From positions 13,438,501-13,502,500 of the forward strand of contig OZ059896.1 in assembly GCA_964057225.1 (NCBI GenBank): a stretch of 64,000 bases of DNA. Reading direction: 5' to 3'. The notes beneath the pieces are model-generated. The model was not told the DNA's origin, searched no databases, and saw nothing but the letters and a program-made list of their open reading frames with translations. The stretch comes from Auanema rhodensis. Its lineage: Eukaryota; Nematoda; Chromadorea; Rhabditida; Rhabditidae. The position numbers were made by a program, and so were the translations under genes. Positions within the stretch are counted from its first letter, which is position 1; each line of letters starts with the position of its first letter. Below, piece after piece: positions 11,006 through 22,974 of the stretch.

Positions 11006-12698
11006 CTACCTATTTGTTCCAGAGCTAACAAAATGTCTTGGAACTGTATTACTTGGTGGCACCCAGGGCACAGGATTGCAAGATATGTTTGACATAGCAG
11101 ACGGACTTCGAAATTCTAATTGTTTTTCTATTTCCTGAATGTTTTGTTTTAATTAGTTAAGTTGAATTTAAAAAATAACTTTTAGTTCGAGCCATGTTTG
11201 ATATGCTTGCTCTGCTAGAAGTTCTTTCATCTCAAGTTCTGTTTCAATTTTTTTTCGTTCATGAGCTAACTGTTTTTCCAAAACTATTCGACGCATATCT
11301 TCTTCCTCTTCTTTTTGCTTAGCCCTGAAGTTTTCGAAAAAAATTAATATATTCTTTTACATAGATTACCAAGCTTCAAATGCTTGTTGGGCTTCTGTCT
11401 TTTTGATTTTTTCTTCTCTTTTTTTTCGACGTTGTAGTTCTTCCTCTTCTCCTTTCGCTCGAAACTTATCGTTTTCAATAGCTCTTAATCTTTCTGCCTT
11501 CCAAGCTTTAAAAGTCTACAATTTTCACAATTAGGCTTGAAAATATATTTTAAATAGCACTTTTTGAGCATCAAGTTGTTTCTGCTTTTTGGCTTCATCG
11601 TCCTTTTTCTTCTGTTCCATATTTTTTTGTTTTTCTAGTCTAGATTGTTCTGCAATCTGTTGCTCACGTGTTTGTTTCCACAGTTCAAATTGTTTGGCAG
11701 ATATTCTCTTCTTTTCTTCTTTCATCTACAATAATAACACTAATTGAAAAAAACAATAAGTAATTAAACTTTTTTTTCTTTTTCTTCTTTTTCTTTCTCC
11801 AGTTTCTTTCGAGTCTTTTCCTGTTCCAACTTTTTCTGTAACCAAATCTTATGTTGTTCACTTGAGTTCATAACAAGAGAGTTTGACCGATTTCCAAGTA
11901 AATTAATATTTCTAAAAATAATAACTTATAGAAAATAAAATTGTTATATACTTACTTTTTGGTTGTATCTGCTTTTTGTGTTGTTATCTGTTTCTCTTTT
12001 AAATTGTCTTCTTTAACATCATCTTCTTCAATTCGAAAGGTATGATTATCCAGCAGATTTTCCGATGTTGTTGGTCTTGAAGTATCAATCTTTAAAATTT
12101 AGAATACACTTTAGATAATTAAAAAGTTTTTAAACCTTTAGAAAATTCTTCGATTTTCTCATATTATTGTTTGATTCATCGTCATCTATATCTTCTTCTT
12201 CTATTCCAGTTCGTTGTCTATTAACATCCCTGAGGAAACAAAAGGTTTTGCTCTTTGTTATCATAAATGAAACAGATTACCTCAACTTTTTCTCAGAGCT
12301 TGTCTCACGTTTTTCAATTTGATTTCGTTTACGCATTTCTTGTCTAAAATTATTATAAGAACGAGTAATATCTATAATTATCTGTACAATTTAAATAAAA
12401 ATCCATCATCCATTGAATCTCTACTATTTGAAAAAGATTCTCTAATATTCGGGGAATTTGTTATCTCAGTAGGCGTGGGATCTTTGTTTTCTTCTGAACT
12501 TGCTGATTCTCTTCCATGTCGGGTTGGTGGTCGAATTATCGAATTGATGCCATAACTATCTAAAATATGTGTATAATACATTTAATGATGAAATATAATT
12601 GAAAAACCATTTTTGGAATCAATTCCCAATATTTCATCCAGAGTTTGATTTACAGTTAAGCTTCTGTGCCTTCCAACCCTACTTGAAGTATCGTCCAT
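11006..12698 (-). CDS. Coiled-coil protein of the MAP9/CCDC34 type
   Basis: Ten exons give 426 aa: 12698-12608, 12559-12388, 12343-12281, 12229-12136, 12089-11956, 11911-11770, 11725-11561, 11515-11370, 11324-11180, 11134-11006. All junctions keep frame. The N-terminal half is polar and probably disordered (RHGRESASSEENKDPTPTE). The C-terminal half is a long charged coiled coil made of repeated blocks with an aromatic-Lys-x-Trp core: QFELWKQTREQQ, TFKAWKAERLR, AFEAWAKQKEEEE, AYQTWLELK. The end carries PVPWVPPSNTVPR. This spaced FxxW pattern plus a PWxPP tail is what I recall of the microtubule-associated MAP9 and the CCDC34 families, which act at cilia or spindles. That function is inference. 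The start follows a TATCTCAG acceptor by seven bases. Confidence 0.72.
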
Positions 12699-14633
12699 GA
12701 AATTTCTGAGATAAAACAATTTAATAAAGAAAAGGGAAGAAGAGGAAAAAAAACAAAATAATTGAAATAGAAATACATTTTGTTTATAAATTTCATATGA
12801 AATAGATTTATTATGTAAATAGTAAAATGAAGCGTTTCCTAGGAAACCTCAATAGAACATTTAACTTTAAAAAGATAAAGATATCATTGCAAATAACTGT
12901 CTAGAATAATAAAGATTAATTGAAGAGTTCTAATTAAACTAAAAAAAAATTATTTTGTTCAAATCTGAAAGTATTTTCGATATTTTCGTTTTTTTTTCCA
13001 GAAAATATTACTAAAATGAATTTTGATTTATCCCAAGATTTAAATATTGGTTGAATGATTTTGAAACTATTTCCGTTCATAACTCATAATTTCCATAATG
13101 TAGTAAAGCACAAAATTAACTAAATTTATTAAAAAACTAATCTATTTCCTGTTCTTTAACAAGAAATATCTATAATTAGAGCAAAATAAAAAAAAAAAAA
13201 AGAAAAGTTAGACAAGAAAATTATCTTTTTTTTCTTTTTTTCAAAATTACAATGCTTGATATACTAATATGTACTAGTTGAAAAGTCTGAAATTGTTGAA
13301 GCCTTGAGGGAAATTTAACCGATAGCTGTATGCACCTGGGTCGTTGCCATGTCAACCATCTTGTCTAACTAGTATTTGTAATTGTTATCCAAGCGAAAGC
13401 GAAAACAAGTATGTTATATCTATATTTATATATATATATATATATAAAAAAACAAAATAAGACTATCACAATGAAATATATTTAATAACTTCATAAAATT
13501 TCATTTCTAATATTTCTAATTATTGAAGATATAAATATCTTCAGTTTTATAAACCAACATCAAATTTAAATTATACAATATAGTTTTAATGAATAAAACT
13601 ACGTCTTTTGTGAGAACCAAAGATTGAAAAACATTTGATAAAGATTTTTTTCTGAATTTCAATTCATATGTTTATATTTTCAGCATATAAATCTGATAAT
13701 ACAGCGATATATTTCTTTCGTTGTTATGGTTTCATTGTGAGATATGAATGAAGATGTTTTGTGGTTTTACCCAAAACCTATACTTCTATTAACTATACTA
13801 TTTGTATATTTATTAAATTGTAATAATTATAACAAGGTGTTTAATAAAATGAAATACAAATTTTATATGAATACTGAGAAAGAAAATATAAACTTTAGAG
13901 AATAAAAGGTGCGCACAACGATCTTATGTATAGAATGGGTTATAGGATTAATATATGAGAAATATTTTTGATATATCTAACTTGTTGTTTGAAATTAATC
14001 CTATGATGGAAGAAATATCACACAGATTTACTCACAATCATTATAAGACATTTTATTTATCATTAAAACATTATATAACAACAACTTTTAAATAATACAT
14101 AATGAACCCAAAAAAAATATTTTTTAGAACTTTGATCAAACTGACAAACTTAGATTTATCCAGTATCGTAATTGGTCAGAAGCGCTTGCACCCTTTCTAA
14201 TAAAATTATATCTTTCTTTACTATCATACTCGATTTATCTTGGAATTGATTGTGAATCACATTCTCTGAAGATGTTCAGCCAAAGTATGGAGAACACAGT
14301 ATGGCCGTCATCCCGTTCTTCATCCTCACCATTCTATTCAAATCCATCATTTTTCTTTTTAGTCATTTACGTCCAAATCATCTTTTCTATTACTTGAGAG
14401 GACAAGTCCTCTATTATGTGTCATCGTTTGTCTCTCTTACATTAGCACACTCTCTACCGTCTCACATACGTGACCGTATCAACTTGTCTTTATAAAGCGC
14501 AGTTTTCATCTCAGCAACTAGATTATCTACAGAACTTTAATATTTTGCTACCATTTTCCTCTAAGTCAAAATCTTTATATTTTAATGTTTTTTTTCTTTT
14601 TTAGTTGAAAGTTCTATAAATTTGTATTATAGA
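12699..14633. promoter_or_regulatory. Divergent intergenic region, coiled-coil gene and collagen
   Basis: This is 1.9 kb of AT-rich sequence with a TA run at about 13424-13446. A TTTATAAAGCGCAG TATA-like element lies near 14490, about 145 bases before the collagen start. The 64-codon plus-strand ORF at 14301-14495 is hydrophobic but has no family signal and overlaps the presumed promoter, so I do not call it. Confidence 0.4.
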
Positions 14634-15893
14634 ATGTTGCCTGCAAAACACGCAGGAATCCTCTCCTGTGCCTGTTCGGTCATTGCCTTGCTCACATGTC
14701 TTTTCTATTTACCAGCTCTTGTATATAAGATTCAGAACATCAACGATCAAGTAACGGATTTAATATAAAAGTGTCATTTTATATTTTAATTTTTTTTTAG
14801 TTACGTGTTGATTCTGATGAATTCCGTGTTATGGCTGACATAACTTGGTCTGAGTTGGCCAAAGTTCGCGGTTCCGTTGGAAAAACTAAGAGACAAGCTT
14901 ATGGAGATTCACCAAAAAAAACTTATGCTCTTCATAACGCCTATATGAAAGAAGATGCCTTTGTTGAAGGAGCACCAACTTGCAGTACAGCTTTCGGGTT
15001 TTTTAAATTGTCTGTATGTAATGCTTTAAGGTTGTAATGCCAAGAATGCATGTCCACCTGGTCCTCCAGGATCTCCTGGAAAGCCAGGTCAAGACGGAGA
15101 ACCAGGAAAGCCAGGAGCAGCTGGATCACCAGGATTGGCAGGAATAGCACCCCCTGTAACTCTTGATCCTGTAAGATATTCTTTATTATATTTGATCATT
15201 AGTATTAATAATAGAACCAAGGATGTCGTGTTTGTCCACAAGGACCACGTGGTCCTCCAGGAGCTCCAGGAGAACCTGGTCCAATGGGTAATGAAGGACC
15301 AGCCGGAAATGCTGGAAGACCAGGAGAACAAGGACGTGAAGGATATCCCGGACAGCCAGGAATTCCAGGAGAAGCAGGAAAATCAGGACAACTTGGAGAA
15401 CAAGGTCCACCAGGACGTGATGGAATCCGTGGAGAGAAAGGACCACAAGGACCACGTGGAGAAAATGGCCCACCAGGACAAAAGGGACCCGTCGGTTATC
15501 CAGGACGAGATGGAGCAAGAGGAAATGATGGTATCCAAACACAAATTGTTTCCCTCTTAAACACAACTGCTTGATTTTAGGAGAAATGGGACCAGCTGGT
15601 TCCCCAGGTCTCCCAGGAATGTCTGGAGAGCCTGGACAACCAGGACTCATGGGTTCTCCAGGAGCTCCAGGTCCAGATGGTTCATACTGTAAATGCCCCG
15701 AACGTTCCGCTGGAGTTAATAAACCACCAGTACAACAAGAAAAGCCACCGGCATACGAGCCCGAACCCGTAAGAATTTTACAACAATCATCAACATAAAC
15801 TGCAATTTTCAGCAACCTCAAACTTATAATCAAGATGCTGGAGTTCAAGAAGCCCCTAGAAGCCCTTACCGTAAATGGAAGTGGCTCCAATAA
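14634..15893 (+). CDS. Cuticle collagen
   Basis: Six exons (14634-14750, 14801-14984, 15031-15170, 15215-15530, 15581-15768, 15813-15893) give 341 aa. A hydrophobic N-terminal anchor (ILSCACSVIALLTCLFYLPA) is followed by a short alpha-helical segment with a Trp (DITWSELAKV), then a KTKRQ processing site. The Gly-X-Y region is flanked and split by cysteine knots (TCSCNAKNAC, GCRVCP, SYCKCP), the usual cuticle collagen plan. The C-terminal tail after YCKCP is about 55 residues, Pro/Gln-rich, and ends in YRKWKWLQ. The start follows a TTATAG acceptor by one base, and an AATAAA is at 15919-15924. It differs from the collagen at 279-1341 in anchor, exon pattern and tail, so the two are not recent duplicates. 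Confidence 0.93.
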
Positions 15894-16145
15894 ACTTACC
15901 TTGAAGATTGAAAATGCCAATAAAGCACGAAACAATATATGTTTATTCCAACAATCACATATGCATATCACATAGTATTAAAATCAAATATAGTCCCTCA
16001 AGTGTACGAAAACGGTTAGGAAACTCATTAGTGTTAAAGATAATAATATGATTCTAAAGAGAAACCTTGCATAAATACTTATAATCAAATAAATAAATAA
16101 AGTTATGCTATAATAAAGCATAATGTTCAATTTTCACATATTGAA

Positions 16146-16993
<848 letters not shown>

Positions 16994-17164
16994 CTAAATT
17001 AAAGTATTAATAATATAACGTAAAACAACAACAGGTATGAATAGAGTAAACCAAACAAAGAGAAACATTATACAAATTCTTTCGCTTTAAAAATGAAAGA
17101 CATTTTAAAAATCAACAATACAAGAAAACTTTAAGTAGATTTAAAACATTCCGGGCTCCGTATT

Positions 17165-20100
17165 TCATTCAGCTTCTAAAATAGAAACAAATAACCTCAA
17201 AACTATTACTCAACCTTACGTTCATTTTCTGATTCATCAGAGTTTTCTCTTTCCAGAAGAGTTTCGACTTCTTCAATATCGACAATAATTCTCGTTTCCT
17301 TTTCCATCATTAATAAACTGAAATAGAAGTTATACCCTACAAACTATTAGTATAAAAAATCTTACTGAAGTTGTTCTAACACAGGATTATTGTTACGTTG
17401 TTCAATTCTATCAATCATCAAATACTTAGACCAACAACATTGTTCCAAAGCTTTTACAAAAACCTAAATCAAAATCATAGTCAATATATCATACATTTAA
17501 ACTAACGTTTTCAGAATTATACCGCGTAAGAATTAATCTCCAGAAAGTGCAATCTTTCATATTTTGAGCAAGTTGCACAAGGCTTGATTGACCTCTCATA
17601 TTCTATTTGGTAAAGTATAAAGTAGGGAACAAAACAAAGACCTACCTCTGACGTAAAATCTGTAGGTCGGGCAAGAAGCTGGGTTTTAGATAAAGCTGAG
17701 TATTTTTTCCCAATCACTGAAATGAAGATATTAAAAACAAGACAACGATAATAAGAAACTTGATGTGGTTTTTTCAAGATCATCAAAGAATGGCAAGATT
17801 TTGTAGTAACGAAGAGAGGAAAATAACTTAACAAGTCTGGAAATTTTACATCAGTTATGAAAAAAAAAAGTTCACACTTTGTATATCCATCAACATAGTT
17901 AGGAAAACTTTGAATAAACCGTTTACATTCCTCTAAAAATTCTAGTCGGTGGGAGTGGTGATTTTCCTACAAAAGACAGATGATAAAAAATATCATAAAG
18001 TAGTAAATTAACCCAATGATATTCCATAATATTGAGAAGTGCTTTCCTTGGCTTATAATAATCTTCCTCTCCAATAATCAATTTAATACTTTCCGTAAGC
18101 CATAATCGACCAACTTTCTCTGCAAAAAGAATTAATTAAAGAATACTTTTTACAAACGTACGAATCCTATTATAAGATACATAAATTCTTATTGATCTAA
18201 TTGTTGTTACTGAACTTTCAAAAAGCTCAGTGAACTGAAAATAATGGTTTATAATTTGGAAAACGCTAAATACTTACTGAAGCATACTCTTGGCTATCAG
18301 CGAAATGAAAAGTTTCTAGATAAGTTAGTATATTCCAAGCATCGATCACATGTTTAGGTGAAATCTGAACGCGAAAAATAACTTATTGCGACTTAAACTT
18401 ACTGGTTCTTCATCGGACAAGAAGTTGAGCCACCGAACAACTTGAACATTGTATTGATCAATAGATAATTCAACATTCATCTACAAAAATACAGATAATT
18501 TCAATATTAAAGGAAAAAGTTACTTCCAAATAACATAGCATCGCTGAAAAAAGAATGGCAGCTCTAAGACTCTTCAGCCCTTTGAACATGTTAGGTTGAG
18601 CTCTTTTCAATATAGACTTGATAAGCATTAGCATAAACTGATGAGGTTTCTCTCCCAAACCAACTTCCATTGCCTATAATAGATATTTAACTTTTTAAAA
18701 CTAAAGTGATGAACTTCATGAGCAGCAAAGTAGAAAACCATTTCTTTGATTTGATCATCTTCGATTTCCAGCTTTTTACTAATCTTAGACAGTTTAGATA
18801 TAAACTTTTTAGTAATCACTTTCTCAGAAGCGTTCTCATATTTCATCTTCATATGTCGGATGCAACTGAAAATTATACAAGAATATATAAAACATTGATG
18901 AGAAAGCTTACATAGGAACATAGGACATCATTAGTTGTGATTCTTTGCAATTTATTGCAAGTGAAAGTATTATGTTCTTCATGAATTTAACAAAGATTCT
19001 GGATTCATAAATGCTCTTCAGAGATCCCAATCCGAACTTTCTCAATATGCTTTCAGTATTTTCATTAGGTGGAAGCTAAACGCATAAAATTAGTTACATA
19101 ATGAAAAAATGTTTTACATATTCAAGGAATGTTATTCCAAAGTATGATAAGATATCTAATGGGAAGAAACTATACATTATCATCAGATCGTCGAAAGACA
19201 CTCGTTTATAAAGATCCTAAAAAATTATATCAAATGCCAGTTTTATAAAAACAGAACTCACATCAGGGCTTTCCCCTAACTCATCGGTAGCAATATCGTT
19301 ACGAAGAGGTCGTAAGTTCAAATTAGAAAATTGACGTTCAAGTTCAACCCAAGATTGAACAAAAGGAGCACGAGTTGATGAAATTCGATTATACAAATCA
19401 TGTACACGAACTCTATACAGCTCGATTTCATACTTTTCCATTGTTTTCATATCAACAGTTTGTGCAGATTCACACGACGTATCATAAGATATCCATCCTG
19501 CATAAATATATTTTGAAAAATAGGATTCTTTTTAAAGATTTACCTCCATGACATTTGTGATCTCCAACTCGCGGATGACCGCTTTCCCAAAATCTTTTGA
19601 AATGTTCTAGCTTTTCTCTATGGGGTAACTTCTGATATCTGTCAGGGCAAAAAAGATGAAATTCGCATGAAGCCTGGAAAAGGAATTCGTGAAGATTGTA
19701 GCAGTATTCAACATTACTTGAATAGAAGCCATAACTCTTTCGGTGTAACCAGATTCGATTAGAAATGAAAGCTCTCTGATACATATTTCTTTATAAAACT
19801 CTTCTGTATTTTCCTCTGGTCGATGAGATCTAATACATTATGTTGAATTGGAAGAGAAAATGTAGCTTACTTGATTATGCCCCTTAACAGATTTTCCAGT
19901 TTTTCTCTACATTTGGCAAACGCTTTTTCCATTCGTTTGAAAGTATAGATTGATGAATCATACTGAATAAAATCTAGGTACTCTTTCCAAACCGCACATT
20001 TATTAAGAAAACGATTTAAAATCTGAAGCAAATGTATAAATTTACATTTTTTAGTAACTAAAACTTACAGAGTCCCATTCGGTTAACAATTCATCGGTTC

Positions 20101-22218
20101 CTCCTTTCTTCTTAAGTAAATCTAATTTTTTAAGCCTTAGATCATAAGATAGAGGGCATTTTTGAAGACCCTAAATTATTTTCAACATTGACATCAAACA
20201 TTAATGTACATACTGCTTCGATGATTGATAAACATCTATCCAACAAAGATAGATTACTAGTGTATTTAATGCCAAGCTCAAGATTACGTTCGTATAACTC
20301 GAGCTAAAATAATAATTAGAAGGAAGAATAAGAATATGCATACCTCGTAATCAACGAAATTGATATAATTGGTATTCTCGCCTGGAGTTTTAGCTATTTC
20401 TTGTTTAACTGCGGTTATTTTGGCTTCCAGGATACGAATTTCATCAGGTCGAATCATCTTCAAATATTCAGAATATTATTAATTCAACGGTAAGTTTCAA
20501 GTACTCCATATGCCAATCTCTCTTCAGCATCCAATTTCAAACGGTTCTCTTCATTAACTATTTCTTGAACTTTCTCACCAGCTAATTCATGCTAAAGAAG
20601 AATAATGTATAAAAAATATTTGAAAAAAAAAACAAACCTGGAACCTGAACAACTCCAGCTTGGTTTTAGAAACTTCAATAAAGTCGATGCTTTTCGTATC
20701 CGTAATTTTAACCAAATCAGAGCGGAATACTCTTTCTGTATGCTTTTCACTAGGTATCACCTAAAACTCTTATTTTTCTCATTCACAAGGTTACTCAAAA
20801 ACCTCATGAAAACGTTTCGGCTTCTTTTCTTCTTTCGCAACAACGGCAGGATAGAAGTACTATAAAACTATAAATAAAAAGAATTTTTACGAAATGCCTT
20901 ACAGTACTCCACTTGGTTGGTGCACCTATAATATTCGATCCCAAAACGTAATATGCACTTGTAATGGTGGGTTGAAGTTTTTCATAATGTATATTTTGCA
21001 GATCCATGCTTTTGTCATATAATAGGAATTCGCTTGTGTTATGTTCTTGACGATCCATACGTAGAAATGCATATCGAGAAGGCTTAGCCTAAAATGCACC
21101 GTTTTAAAAATGAAACAGAGGTATATCACACCAGAGGTTTTGGAGATAAGGCTTTGGGTGATTTCGAACGCTTCCTCCTCTTCTTAGATTTTTTCTTTCG
21201 ATCTTTACGTTTTTTACTTCTGTGAGAACTCGACCTTCTAAAGTTCCACAATATGACAAAAATGCGGGAAAAACAAGTACCTATCCGAATCAGAATCAGA
21301 GCTAGAAGAGGATGATGAATCTGAAGAAGATGAAGAATGGCGTCTGTAACAAAAGATTGAGCCACATATATAAACATTTTATAAACCTTTTGCTTTTCTT
21401 CTTTTTTTTCTGTTTCCTATTTTTTTCATCACTATATAACAAAAATTAGCAAAATTTAAAGATCAGACCCTACATTTTTTTATTTTTTTTCCTGAACTTC
21501 TCAATACTCGCTAGCTCAGCACATGTTTCTTGAATAGCCTAAGGAATAACGTTTTACTATATATTTGAAAAATCAATACCATTATGTCCTCGTCACTATC
21601 ATCATCTGAACTGTCTCTTAGTTGCCGTACAGCTACACATTCTCGTAAAGCTTCCGCTTTCCGTTCTCGTTTTCTACGTTCTTGCTCCTAAATGTTAAAC
21701 AGTATTATCTGTTACGAAGATCACTTGGTTACCCTTTGACGTTTCGATAGTATAACTTGAGTAGAATGGGATGAATAAGCATCATGCCCTGCAGTAATAA
21801 CAATGGGGGTAAAGTTGTCATCAGGATCATCTTTTACACGTTGCGAGGTATAATTGTTTTGACTATTTCTTTGATCGCTTTGGGCATAATTTGAAGGACC
21901 GGGTAAATTAGAGTAATATGGTACTTGTGGAGTACTCTGATGAAAAAGTGGAGGAATAAAAACGTTAGGTGCTCCATGATGTGATGGCATGTGATAAAGA
22001 TTTGGCGTATGAGCTGGATTTGGTCCTTCATGAACAAAACTCCGATATTGGGAGAGAGCAGGATTTTGATCCAAAGGTTTAGGTTGTTCTACTTCATCAA
22101 AGCTGTAAGAAAAGTTTTGCTATTTCCGTGAAAAATGAACAAACCAGTTTTGTGGGTTCGAAGAATCCGATGAAACACCCGGTTTATTATTGTCTGGCTG
22201 AGCATATGCCCTAAACAT
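17165..22218 (-). CDS. nrde-2: NRDE-2 homologue (nuclear RNAi / RNA processing factor)
   Basis: A gene of roughly 30 short exons starts at the ATG at 22218 (MFRAYAQPDNNK) and stops at 17165. The N-terminus is Pro/Gln/Ser-rich, followed by an Asp/Ser block (DSSDDDSDEDIM) and Arg/Lys/Ser tracts near 21130-21470, as in splicing-associated proteins. The middle and C-terminal parts contain HAT/TPR-like helices. FWESGHPRVGDHKCHGGW (split over exons near 19500-19600) and the C-terminal LLMMEKETRIIVDIEEVETL match conserved blocks of animal NRDE2. In C. elegans NRDE-2 is recruited to pre-mRNA by nuclear Argonautes and promotes co-transcriptional silencing; human NRDE2 binds MTR4. I did not fix every exon edge. 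Upstream of tvp23, it would be the first gene of a two-gene operon. Confidence 0.87.
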
Positions 22219-22974
22219 CTGCAAAACAATCAAATATGATACAATATATCATGAGAATCTTCAATATAGATAGAAAGTGGTTAGAAATGGAAAAGAACGC
22301 TACTTCATCAACCATAATTCAAATCTGTAGCTTAAAATTAGAATATTTTTCTTGCTAAAAAATATTGTACGTAATTCGTGTATTACGACTTTTGAATTTT
22401 TTTTCGGGATAGTTTCGTGAAACAAACTTTTTTTGAATCAGAAACTTGACCCAAACCATGAATTAAAGCAAAATAATTTACTAATATATCTATTACGATT
22501 TTTTTATTGTGATTTATGAAACTACGAAACATTACCCAAACTGTTGTAAATAGTTTATGTAATTCTTCAAATTTTCTTTGTAATTTTTCTATAATATTTA
22601 ATTATTTAAATTTATACAGCGTATATAGTAATATGAGTTATGAATAATGTAAGATATCTGAAATTATTTGATATCTTTTCAGTTTTCAGTTTTCTTAGTG
22701 AAATTGAAATGTGCTTGTGTTTCTGTATGTTTATGAGTGTATAAATTACAGTATGCCGTGCGAGATGTCATAGAAATAGACTTTATTTTTGCCATAATAA
22801 CCGGATTTAAATAATCTGATTAAATCAGACAAGTATAGTACACAAAATTTCAGCAGATTTTTTCAAAAGAAAAGTTATAAAATAAAAAAGCTAAAAAAAA
22901 GATTTGATGACATTTTACATAGTATCACAAGTACAAAATATAAAACTATTCGTAAACAAATAGTTTTTTTTGAT
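22219..22974. promoter_or_regulatory. Region between nrde-2 and the RING-GTPase gene
   Basis: About 750 AT-rich bases between the 5' end of nrde-2 and the 3' end of the RING-GTPase gene, both on the minus strand. The exon with the nrde-2 ATG is preceded by TTGTTTTGCAG. I see no other gene. The length argues that nrde-2 has its own promoter here. Confidence 0.4.

Noticed and set aside
14301-14495. 64-codon hydrophobic ORF before the second collagen
   Set aside because: No acceptor, no family motif, and it overlaps the presumed promoter.
15089-15971. Minus-strand ORF of 261 codons and others over the second collagen
   Set aside because: Antisense of the Gly-X-Y region; the plus-strand gene is complete and spliced.
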